Positions 8,092-15,610 of a stretch of DNA of 15,821 bases are shown in pieces; positions within the stretch are counted from its first letter, which is position 1; each line of letters begins with the position of its first letter. The translations under genes were made by a program, and so were the position numbers. A model generated the notes under the pieces. It did not search any database. It saw nothing but the letters and a program-made list of their open reading frames with translations, and was not told where the DNA came from. Source of the stretch: CAIVAT01 sp037141055 (lineage in GTDB: Bacteria > Bacteroidota > Bacteroidia > Bacteroidales > FEN-979); NCBI GenBank assembly GCA_037141055.1, contig JBAXDH010000086.1, positions 1 through 15,821 of the forward strand, in the 5' to 3' direction.

Positions 8092-9648
8092 ATGATCAAT
8101 ATTCCAGACACACGGACAGGTTTTTATGATTGGGTTTTGAACTCCGTGATGTACGATCCGTGCAACCCGTTGTTCTTTACCGTGGGATTTTTCATGTATT
8201 ATTTCCATCTGTTTTTTCTCGTCAGCATCCCTTTTGGGCGCACGCCGCAGCGCCGCACATGGATCATCCTGTTCTTTTCGCTGTGGTTTTATTACAAATG
8301 TTCGGGTGCATTTGCCGGTCTTATCGTGGCTGCCGGGACCATGAACTACCTCGTTGCCAGAGCCATGGGGCCTGTAACAGCAAACCGCAGGCGGGCGCTG
8401 CTTCTGTTCGCCGGGATCCTCGTAAACCTTGCCCTGCTCCTGCTGTTCAAGTACACACCATATTATAATAAAGTTGCCGCACTCATTGCAGACGGAAACT
8501 GGAGCATCGCGCACATGGCATTTCCGGCGGGACTTTCGTTTTACACGTTTGCAAACCTCAGTTACCTCATCGACGTCAGGGAAGGGGTCATTCAACCTGA
8601 ACGCTCCCTGCCGGGTTACCTCGCCTACATCACCTTTTTCCCGATCGTCCAGATGGGACCGATTGAACGCGCAAAGAACTTCCTGCCGCAGTTGTCAAAG
8701 CCGTTCCGGCTATCGGGCGAGGACGTCTCCGAGGGTTTTATGCTGATCATGTCGGGCGCATTCAAGAAAATGGTGATCGGCGATTATGTGAACATCCATC
8801 TTGTTTCACAGGTTTTCAGCATGCCCGACCGGCATACGGGTATGGAGAACCTGGCGGCGATCCTGGGATACTCGCTGGTCATTTACTGCGATTTCAGCGG
8901 GTATACCGACATGGCCCGCGGAATCGCCCGGTGGATGGGCTTCAGCATCCAGCTCAACTTTAATTTTCCGTACAGGTCCGACAGCATTGGCGAGTTCTGG
9001 AGGCGGTGGCACATTTCACTCTCCTCCTGGCTGAGGGACTACCTGTTCCTGCCACTCGCATTCCGGCTTTCAAGGCTGATGAAAGGGGAATATCTCCTCC
9101 ACGGAAAGTATCTGCGCACAGACATTGTAATCTTCAACATCGCCGCCCTGGTTACCTTCACGGTCTGCGGCTTATGGCACGGCATCGGGTGGAATTTCCT
9201 TATCTGGGGCCTCATGCACGGCATGGCCCTGGCCATTCAGCGGACGTGGAGTTATGCGACCAGGAATTTTAAAAAGAAAAGGGGGCAGGGTTTCAGGGAA
9301 ATCAACCGCGCAGCCGGCGTCATGCTCACCTTTGTTTTCGTGTCGTGTTCATGGGTGTTTTTCAGGATGCAAAGCCCCGGCGACAGCATCATGGTATTTT
9401 CACAGGTTGCGGGAAATTTCTACCTGCAGGGGTTCCCGGCGTTCATTTCGGCGTATTACCCGGTCCTGCTGATGATGGCTCTTGGATATGCGCTTCATTT
9501 TTTCCCTGATCGTATGCGCCAGAGCCTCACAAACAAGATGATTCCCTCTGAATGGTACTGGAAAACACTTCTTGCCATTGCCATGGTTTCACTCATCGTT
9601 TACTTTAAAACTCTGGGGTCGGCTATGCCGATTTACATTCAATTTTAA
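8092..9648 (+). CDS. MBOAT-family membrane O-acyltransferase (AlgI/PatA-like)
   Basis: 518 residues, starting 3 bp after the previous stop. It is a polytopic inner-membrane protein with many hydrophobic segments, from about residues 27-46 to 488-506. MBOAT signatures are FPAGLSFYTF (144-153), FFPIVQMGPIER (182-193), CDFSGYTDMARG (266-277), FWRRWHISLSSWLRDYLF (302-319) and GLWHGIGWNFLIWGLMHG (360-377). His363 in LWHG matches the conserved active-site histidine of AlgI-type enzymes. Such proteins pass an acetyl group, usually from acetyl-CoA in the cytoplasm, across the membrane to a periplasmic SGNH partner; here two candidate partners are encoded immediately upstream. Length is normal for the family. 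The polymer being modified (exopolysaccharide, capsule or peptidoglycan) cannot be told from the window, as no glycosyltransferase or polysaccharide export gene is present. Confidence 0.93.
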   Translation: MINIPDTRTGFYDWVLNSVMYDPCNPLFFTVGFFMYYFHLFFLVSIPFGRTPQRRTWIILFFSLWFYYKCSGAFAGLIVAAGTMNYLVARAMGPVTANRRRALLLFAGILVNLALLLLFKYTPYYNKVAALIADGNWSIAHMAFPAGLSFYTFANLSYLIDVREGVIQPERSLPGYLAYITFFPIVQMGPIERAKNFLPQLSKPFRLSGEDVSEGFMLIMSGAFKKMVIGDYVNIHLVSQVFSMPDRHTGMENLAAILGYSLVIYCDFSGYTDMARGIARWMGFSIQLNFNFPYRSDSIGEFWRRWHISLSSWLRDYLFLPLAFRLSRLMKGEYLLHGKYLRTDIVIFNIAALVTFTVCGLWHGIGWNFLIWGLMHGMALAIQRTWSYATRNFKKKRGQGFREINRAAGVMLTFVFVSCSWVFFRMQSPGDSIMVFSQVAGNFYLQGFPAFISAYYPVLLMMALGYALHFFPDRMRQSLTNKMIPSEWYWKTLLAIAMVSLIVYFKTLGSAMPIYIQF

Positions 9649-9812
9649 TTTTCATGTTGCATTTTGCAAATAAATAATCCTGCACCTACGGCGCAGAAAT
9701 TCACCAACATGCAAACGGGCTACCAGGATGAAACTCCTACGGAACTCAGAATTTAGCTAATTAGCTAATTCGCCATTTCACAATTTCGCCACCACGCTAC
9801 TTTGCTATTTCG
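9649..9812. other. Short convergent intergenic region, no clear terminator
   Basis: The operon from the left and the minus-strand gene from the right converge here. A weak 5-bp hairpin, TTGCA-TTT-TGCAA (9657-9669), lacks a following T-run. The rest holds two CCTACGG elements and the octamer repeat described separately. No gene was seen. Confidence 0.6.
9682..9746. repeat. Two decayed copies of a CCTACGG-centred palindrome
   Basis: GCACCTACGGCGC (9682-9694) and ACTCCTACGGAACT (9733-9746) share the core CCTACGG with starts 51 bp apart. Each can form only a short, mismatched stem around TAC. Perfect versions of this type (GCxCCTACGGxGC) are, to my recollection, interspersed in some Bacteroidota genomes; that link is from memory and unverified. 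They may be remnants of a small dispersed repeat. Confidence 0.45.
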
Positions 9813-9817
9813 CTACT
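9754..9817. repeat. Degenerate tandem octamer repeat, 8 units of 8 bp
   Basis: The stretch divides exactly into eight octamers: TAGCTAAT, TAGCTAAT, TCGCCATT, TCACAATT, TCGCCACC, ACGCTACT, TTGCTATT and TCGCTACT. A rough consensus is T(A/C)GC(T/C)A(A/T)T, with position 4 always C and position 6 always A. Its last units overlap the 3' end of the minus-strand gene, and the stop codon (TAG, 9815-9813) lies inside unit 8. Slipped-strand or repeat-invasion origin is possible. Confidence 0.75.
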
Positions 9818-12794
9818 TTATATTCTCCGGTTTATAAACCACCCCGAAATTTTTCTTTCCGTCGATCTCGATGCGAAAAGGGGTTTCAAACCGCACGTGG
9901 CGGATGTATTCATCTTCAAAAAAAGCGCTCTGGCTCCTGAGGAAATCAATGTTGTAGAACCCGTCGCTGATGAACGGGTTGATCGTAAAGTAACCGACGC
10001 GGAAGGAGGTGAGATTCTGAAAAAAGTGGGTGCCCTGGCTGGGATCGATGCGATAATGTTCCAGCCCGGATTCAACGATCACCCGTGCGGCGCTGATCTG
10101 CGGCCATTTTACCGGTATCCCGAGCCATGGATCGCTCGAACCCCATCTTCCCGGGCCAACCAGCACGTAATTTTTTCCCTGGCCGATAAACCATTCGTTG
10201 AGGGTATTGAGCCTCGATGCGATCTCCATGCTCTTCGAAGCATCGAACGACTCCGGCTTCACATACACAAAATCATGGATGCCCTTGATGATCCCGTTGC
10301 CCAGCGCGGAATGTGAGATGAGAATGGTTTCATCTTTCGTGATGGACTCCGGCGAAATGTTGATGGTTTCATCACGGCCTGCGATGGGCCTGATCTGCAG
10401 AAGACTGAACACCTTCGGTTGGCCTTTGGGCATGTCAAGATTTACGGCGAACTCAATTTCAACCGGCTTGTTCATTTCACGCTGCCCGATCTCCAGCACC
10501 TGCTTCAGGATGGCCGCCAATGGAAACGTTTCATGGTTGAGCAGCTGCGAAAAGGTGATGATCCTCTTTCCGTCATAGAGTGTTCCGTCCTGCAGCTGGT
10601 TGCTTTCTGAAACGTAGGTCGATGCCACCAGTTTCAACGCGTGGTCGGTTTCGGCATCCTTAATCCGGAGTTTCATCAGGTTTACCGTTTCGTCGGTATT
10701 GGGAGAAAAGCTTTCAGGCCGCAGATCAAGGGCATAAAAGAATTTCTGCGTTTCACCCAGCGCCAGTTCCGGGGTGGAAAGCTGCAGTATCTTTTTGGGA
10801 TATTTAGGAGAAAACCGGATCCCGTTGCCGCCGTCAACAATATATTTACCCAGGCCAAACGCGATATTCGCGATGCCGTCACCGGGTTTTTCGGGTGCAA
10901 TCGGATAAAAGTTGATCGAACGGGCCACCCCGGAAATAACGGGATAAAAGCGGTCGCCGTACTGGCGGCCGGTTACTTCCTGCAGCACGATGCCCATCTT
11001 CTCCTCGTCGATCATGTTGAGCGTGGCAGCCATGTATGATTTGCTGTCCCTGAAGTAGGCCGAGGCATACACGCTTTTTATGGCCTCGCTCAGCTTGTCG
11101 ATCATCAGTCGTTCGTTGAACTTGATGTTCGGGATCATATACGTGGAGTATATCCCGGCAAACGGCTGATAATGGGAATCCTCCAGCAGGCTGGACGACC
11201 TGATTGCAATCGGGTTGTTGATGCAGGAGATGAACCGGTAGAGGTCCTCATGGATCCTGAAGGGGAGCCTCGCCTTTACGAAACGTGTCAGGATTTCCTT
11301 GTCGCTACGGTCCGACAGCGCTATTTCAAAGAGGTTGTTCTCTTCCATGAATTCATCGAAGATGTCGGTTCCCAGCACCACGGTTCGCGGGATGGAAATG
11401 ATGACATCCTCATACAGGTCGGTGAGCCTGTTGCGCTTGATCAGGGAATCAAGAAAGGCAAGTCCGCGGGCTTTCCCCCCGATCGAACCTTCGCCGATGC
11501 GGGCGAACTGCAGGTATTCGTCATAACGTTCGCGGTCGAAATCGGCAATAACGCCTTTCGCCTTGTTGATGCGGAAAGCCGTGATGGCATCGAAGAGGTA
11601 TCTCTTTGCCTCGTCCATGTCGTTGGAAAACGCCGTAACCGAAACCTCCCTGAACATTTCCGCGATCGGGAAGAGGGCCCTGGCATTCAGCCATTTCGAA
11701 AAATGGTTTCGCTGCATGTGGTACAGCAATGAGTCGTCGGGAATCTCGAAAATTTTATCCTGCAGGGATTTCAGGTCGACAGCGCGGGTAATTTCACGGC
11801 CGTTCTTGGGATCGATAAAAATGAAATCGCCGAATGAAAAATATTCCGTGATATAATTTCTCAGCTCGATGGATAAGGTCTTTGAATTTTTATTCAGAAA
11901 GCCGACTTTCAGGTCATGGGCCAGTGATTCATACTCCACATCCGTCGATTGAAACAGGATCGGCATGTAGTGATCTTCGGCACGCACCTTTTCCACGAAC
12001 TTTATGCCGGCGGTTTTATCCGTCTCCCCTGCCCTCATGAACGATATGTCGGTAATGATGCCGAGGAGGTTGGCCTTGAATTTCTCCCACATGGTTACCG
12101 CTTCTTCATAGTTGGTCGCCAGGAGGATTTTCGTGCGGCCCCGCATCCGGAGCATTTTGTTGTGTTCGTTCAATCCTTCGGTCATGAAGGTTTTCGATTG
12201 CTTGAGCAATATTTTATAGATGTTCGGAAGATAGGACGAGTAAAAGCGTATGGAATCCTCCACCAGCAAAATTGCCTGCACGCCCTGCAGCACATCCTGG
12301 TCGATGTTCATCCTGTCTTCGATCAGTTTGATGATGGCGAGCAGGATGCCGGCATTGCCAAGCCAGCAAAAGACATAGTCGATGGCGCTCAGGTTTTTCT
12401 CAGCAAGCTTCATGTTTACTTCCCTGGAAAAGGGAGTCAGCACCACGATGGGAATTCTCGGGTACTGCTTTTTGATCCGCATGGCGATGTCGAAGGTATC
12501 GGTCTTCTCGATGTTGAGCATGGAGATGACCAGTTCGATGCGCTTGTCCTCCAGTACCTCGAATGCTTCTTCCTCCGACGTTACCTTGATGAACTGGGGC
12601 GGGTAGCGGAGGTTGAGCGAAACATATTCCATGAAGATGGTTTCGTCGATCCGGCCATCCTCTTCAAGCATGAAAGAGTCGTATGTACTCGAAATCAGCA
12701 GGATCTGGTAGATCCTTCGCTTCATCAGCAGGTTGAATGAAGTATCGATGAAATAATACTTCTTGGGGTCGAGTACATTTTGTGATCCTGACAT
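9813..12794 (-). CDS. Two receiver domains fused to a PEP synthase/PPDK-type ATP-grasp domain, no swivel His domain
   Basis: 993 residues from ATG 12794; an in-frame TTG at 12818 adds 8 residues but lies on a promoter-like motif. No signal peptide; cytoplasmic. Domain order: a degenerate receiver (about 32-162) in which the phosphorylated Asp is Met92 (LVISM) and the usual acidic pair is Ser-Ser; a second receiver (about 172-325) keeping Glu179/Asp180, Asp249 (GIITD), Ser283 and Lys302; a linker; then a PEP/pyruvate-binding ATP-grasp domain (about 430-812). The last shows IGGKARG (438-444), AIRSSSLLED (530-539) and LQIRPI (799-804). The C-terminal 170 residues carry a strongly motif-like VGPGRWGSSDPW (879-890). 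The TSH-type phosphohistidine domain and PEP-binding barrel of PEP synthase or PPDK are absent, so gluconeogenic activity is unlikely. It may be a phosphorelay-controlled dikinase-like enzyme or regulator. The domain calls are good; the function is unknown. Confidence 0.9.
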   Translation of the reverse strand: MSGSQNVLDPKKYYFIDTSFNLLMKRRIYQILLISSTYDSFMLEEDGRIDETIFMEYVSLNLRYPPQFIKVTSEEEAFEVLEDKRIELVISMLNIEKTDTFDIAMRIKKQYPRIPIVVLTPFSREVNMKLAEKNLSAIDYVFCWLGNAGILLAIIKLIEDRMNIDQDVLQGVQAILLVEDSIRFYSSYLPNIYKILLKQSKTFMTEGLNEHNKMLRMRGRTKILLATNYEEAVTMWEKFKANLLGIITDISFMRAGETDKTAGIKFVEKVRAEDHYMPILFQSTDVEYESLAHDLKVGFLNKNSKTLSIELRNYITEYFSFGDFIFIDPKNGREITRAVDLKSLQDKIFEIPDDSLLYHMQRNHFSKWLNARALFPIAEMFREVSVTAFSNDMDEAKRYLFDAITAFRINKAKGVIADFDRERYDEYLQFARIGEGSIGGKARGLAFLDSLIKRNRLTDLYEDVIISIPRTVVLGTDIFDEFMEENNLFEIALSDRSDKEILTRFVKARLPFRIHEDLYRFISCINNPIAIRSSSLLEDSHYQPFAGIYSTYMIPNIKFNERLMIDKLSEAIKSVYASAYFRDSKSYMAATLNMIDEEKMGIVLQEVTGRQYGDRFYPVISGVARSINFYPIAPEKPGDGIANIAFGLGKYIVDGGNGIRFSPKYPKKILQLSTPELALGETQKFFYALDLRPESFSPNTDETVNLMKLRIKDAETDHALKLVASTYVSESNQLQDGTLYDGKRIITFSQLLNHETFPLAAILKQVLEIGQREMNKPVEIEFAVNLDMPKGQPKVFSLLQIRPIAGRDETINISPESITKDETILISHSALGNGIIKGIHDFVYVKPESFDASKSMEIASRLNTLNEWFIGQGKNYVLVGPGRWGSSDPWLGIPVKWPQISAARVIVESGLEHYRIDPSQGTHFFQNLTSFRVGYFTINPFISDGFYNIDFLRSQSAFFEDEYIRHVRFETPFRIEIDGKKNFGVVYKPENIK

Positions 12795-12815
12795 AGGGAA
12801 AGGCTTTACGCTATT

Positions 12816-12823
12816 CAAAAATA
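12816..12823 (-). promoter_or_regulatory. Candidate -7 promoter element of the receiver/ATP-grasp gene
   Basis: On the minus strand, TATTTTTG matches the Bacteroidota TAnnTTTG -7 motif. It lies in the 63-bp space between the preceding stop and the ATG at 12794. Transcription would begin around 12808, about 14 nt before the ATG, which favours that start over the TTG at 12818. No clear TTG -33 element is present at the expected distance, so the evidence is partial. Confidence 0.4.
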
Positions 12824-12857
12824 TAAATCTTTTCCCGGAATAGCAGGTTTTTTTTTA

Positions 12858-15599
12858 TTAAGGGATAATGGTAATCCACTCTGTAGCTGTCGCCGAACAT
12901 CCCGTTGCCTGGATGGTTTCCGTGACTTTCACATACCCGGGATTGATGACACCGCAGGGGAAGTCCCAGATGAGGGTCAGGCAATTACGGTTCGGGAAGC
13001 ACAATTCGGGGTTTCCATGGCTTGCATTCCAGGTATAGCTGTTCCCGGAATTGTAAGGTGTCGAATAGGTGACGGTTTGCCCCTGGGTCACCGTGGATAC
13101 CCCTGTTATCACAGGTTCCGGCTCCGGGTTGATGGTCACGTTCAGCACGGTTGGTTCATGGGCAGTGCAGCCCCCCGATGTGGTGTAAATAACGGAGACT
13201 GTCTGGGGAGCAAGCGTGGTCCATGTGATCACGATGGTATTGCTGGATGAGGTTCCGCCTGAAACAATTGTCCCGCCGGATGAAACAGCCCATGTATAGC
13301 TGGCCATTCCCGCCTCGGTGGTGTAGGTGTATCCGGAGGTATTCCGGCAGGCAACATCCTGCCCGGCAAGGCCCGGAATGCATGAGGAGACCTGGTTTAC
13401 TGTCACGGAAACAGACGTGGTGCAGCTGTTTGCATCTGTGACGGTTACGGAATAATTTCCTGCCGAAAGCCCGGAAATGGAGACCGCCGTCTGGCCATTG
13501 CTCCAGAGATAGGTATAGCCGGCAGTTCCGCCTGCAGGAACAGCCGTGGCACTGCCATCGGAGGCGCCAAAAATACTGACATCCACATGGGTTGTGGTGG
13601 CGGAAAGAACCGTTGGCTGGGTAATTTCTGCCGTGGCAGTGGCGGTGCATGAGTTAAGATCGGTAACCGTTATCGTGTAGTTCCCTGCTGCCAGGCCCGA
13701 GACCGTGGTACCGGTTTCACCGTTATTCCAGAGATACGAATAGCCGGATCCTCCGCCGGATGCCTGCACGGTGGCCGAGCCGGTGGAGTTGCCATGACAG
13801 AGTATATTGGTTTGGGCGATGATTTCCGCCGACACGCCGGTGGCAGGTTCGGTGATCTGAACCGTAGCCAGGGCGGTGCAGGAGTTGACATCTGTAACTG
13901 TTGCGGTGTAGGTGCCGGCTGCAAGTCCGCTGACATCCGCCAGGGTTTGAACAGGATCGGTGCTCCACGCGTAGCTGTATCCGGGGGTGCCGTCATAGGC
14001 AGTCACCGTGGCAGAGCCGGTGGCGCTGCCATGACAGAGAATGTTGGTGTGTGCGTTAACCGAGGCTGCAAGCGCCACGGCAGGCTGGGTAATGCCGACA
14101 GATGTTGTGGCAGTGCAGCTGTTTGCATCGGTGACCGTCACGGTATAGCTTCCAGCTGCCAGGCCAGTTGCGGTGGAGCCAGTTTGTGCTGCCGCGTCGT
14201 TCCATATATAGGCATAGGGCTCGGTGCCACCCACGGTAATAGCTAAAGCCTGTCCGTCGTTGTACCCGTAACAGCTAACGCTCCAGGTCACAATGGAAAC
14301 ACTCAGGCCATCGAGTATGATTTCAATTCCTACCAGGGCGGCACAATCCGGCGCCGAGGCATCGCGCATATAAACTTTATAGGTGCCTGCAGCCAAGTTG
14401 CCAAAGAAAGCGGAAGTTTGCCAGTTGACCTCGCCAATGCTATATTCGTACGTTCCGGAACCTCCCGACGGGTTGGCAATTGTGATGGTACCGTCATTTG
14501 CCCCGGGTAAGCTCAGGTTGGTATGCTGCGAAACGGCAAGGAGCGCAGCAGGCTCTGTTATATTCACCGTGCCAAGCATTACCACGCAGGACTGGGCCAC
14601 TGAATCATGCATATACACATTGTAGGTGCCCGCAGTCAGCCCTGTAAACAGGGATGAACTCTGCCAGTTCGTATTATCGGTGCTATAAGCGTAGTGGCCT
14701 GAACCTCCGCTGGCAGAGATAACCTTAATACTACCGTTTGCTACTCCGAAACAACTTGCCTGCGATGAAACAATTGATGCCGTCATGGCAGTCGTATTAC
14801 CTACCGAAACTTCCCCCTGTGTGTCACAATTATTGGCATCGGAAATGGTATAGGTATATGTTCCCGGAGCAAGGTCAGTAAAGTAACCGCTGTTGTTCGA
14901 ATTCCCGCCCAGGGTATAGGTATAGGGTTCTGTTCCACCCGAGGCTGTGAGTGTCACCGTACCTCCGGGTATCCCGAAGCAGGGTACCGCTGTGCTGATA
15001 GCCGCACTCAAAACCAGGCTGAGCGAAATGTGAACAGCCGAAACGGCAGGCTGGCAGGTCCCGGCATTTCCCTTCCCTGTAGCAGTAAGGCTAAGCACCA
15101 CATTGCCTGCGATAATATCGTTCACTCCCGGTGTATAGACAGGATGCAGTATAGTATCATTATCAAAGGTTCCGTCACCCGAAGTTGTCCAGGCCAGGCT
15201 TGCATAATCCTGGGCTTGAGCAGAGGAAAGGGTCACGGGGTTTAAGGCGCAGAAAGTGGTATTATTCCCTGCAAAAGCCGTTGGCTGGGCGAAGACCTCT
15301 ACCGTTCCCAATTCGATGTCGGCATCACAATTATTTTCACCATGCTGAATCACCGACAAGCGGTATATTCCCGGTACCATATTCCATATAATCCCAATGG
15401 TATCCCTGTCGCTCAACTGAGGCAGGATGGCACCCGCAGGATCGGTAAGCTGCCAGGTATAGGTGGAGTTAGGCTCACCACTTACCCGGTAATATCTTTC
15501 GGTGCCCACGCATACTTTGTCGACAGTATACTGCCCGGCCACATGGAATGCAGTCAGCATCAGCATCATCATCAACAGGTATTTAAGACGTTTAATCAT
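12858..15599 (-). CDS. Secreted SprB-type repeat protein, 913 residues, no visible sorting domain
   Basis: The ATG at 15599 is followed by a clear signal peptide (residues 1-22, YLLMMMLMLTAFHVAG, cut before QY), so the start is well supported. Residues about 24-103 and 104-195 are Ig/PKD-like; 200-737 contain seven SprB-type repeats with motifs such as CHGxxTGSATV, GYSYxW, SGLAAG(T/N)Y and VTD(A/V/L)NSCT. Residues 742-825 are a PKD-like unit (YTTEAGM, GGTIVSGGTSSSN) like those in the giant protein on the left, and 826-913 are another PKD-like segment ending ATEWITIIP. SprB repeats are known from gliding and surface adhesins of Bacteroidota. Unlike most such proteins, there is no recognisable type IX C-terminal sorting domain, so it may leave by another route or attach to a partner. 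It sits 11 bp after the stop of another repeat protein, probably in one transcript. Confidence 0.92.
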   Translation of the reverse strand: MIKRLKYLLMMMLMLTAFHVAGQYTVDKVCVGTERYYRVSGEPNSTYTWQLTDPAGAILPQLSDRDTIGIIWNMVPGIYRLSVIQHGENNCDADIELGTVEVFAQPTAFAGNNTTFCALNPVTLSSAQAQDYASLAWTTSGDGTFDNDTILHPVYTPGVNDIIAGNVVLSLTATGKGNAGTCQPAVSAVHISLSLVLSAAISTAVPCFGIPGGTVTLTASGGTEPYTYTLGGNSNNSGYFTDLAPGTYTYTISDANNCDTQGEVSVGNTTAMTASIVSSQASCFGVANGSIKVISASGGSGHYAYSTDNTNWQSSSLFTGLTAGTYNVYMHDSVAQSCVVMLGTVNITEPAALLAVSQHTNLSLPGANDGTITIANPSGGSGTYEYSIGEVNWQTSAFFGNLAAGTYKVYMRDASAPDCAALVGIEIILDGLSVSIVTWSVSCYGYNDGQALAITVGGTEPYAYIWNDAAAQTGSTATGLAAGSYTVTVTDANSCTATTSVGITQPAVALAASVNAHTNILCHGSATGSATVTAYDGTPGYSYAWSTDPVQTLADVSGLAAGTYTATVTDVNSCTALATVQITEPATGVSAEIIAQTNILCHGNSTGSATVQASGGGSGYSYLWNNGETGTTVSGLAAGNYTITVTDLNSCTATATAEITQPTVLSATTTHVDVSIFGASDGSATAVPAGGTAGYTYLWSNGQTAVSISGLSAGNYSVTVTDANSCTTSVSVTVNQVSSCIPGLAGQDVACRNTSGYTYTTEAGMASYTWAVSSGGTIVSGGTSSSNTIVITWTTLAPQTVSVIYTTSGGCTAHEPTVLNVTINPEPEPVITGVSTVTQGQTVTYSTPYNSGNSYTWNASHGNPELCFPNRNCLTLIWDFPCGVINPGYVKVTETIQATGCSATATEWITIIP
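13389..15002 (-). repeat. Array of seven SprB-type repeats
   Basis: Within the 913-residue protein, units lie at about residues 200-268, 273-350, 351-431, 432-505, 506-585, 589-662 and 663-736. Each has an N-terminal C(F/H/Y)G-like turn, a (G)GTxxYxYxW or similar strand, a (L/V)SxGLxAG(T/N)Y motif and a D.NSC ending. Units 5 and 6 are closest, with NILCHGSATGSATV against NILCHGNSTGSATV, and are also close at DNA level (14004-14045 and 13767-13808). In units 3 and 7 the leading cysteine is replaced (LSLPGANDG, VSIFGASDG). Confidence 0.85.
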
Positions 15600-15610
15600 T
15601 TGTTCAGGGT

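Noticed and set aside
7981..8595. 204-codon minus-strand frame across the SGNH/MBOAT junction
   Set aside because: Antisense to two well-supported genes; no recognisable features.
11949..12740. 263-codon plus-strand frame opposite the receiver domains
   Set aside because: Antisense shadow. The minus strand carries the conserved receiver motifs.
9813..12794. Annotation as phosphoenolpyruvate synthase or pyruvate phosphate dikinase
   Set aside because: Only the ATP-grasp domain is present; the swivel His and PEP-binding domains needed for that reaction are missing.
12795..12818. TTG start for the receiver/ATP-grasp protein
   Set aside because: The TTG overlaps the likely -7 promoter motif, and the ATG at 12794 is a better start. 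Eight residues are affected.
12858..15599. Naming the protein SprB
   Set aside because: The SprB-type repeats are shared by many proteins. This one is far smaller than the gliding adhesin and has no gliding or secretion genes beside it.
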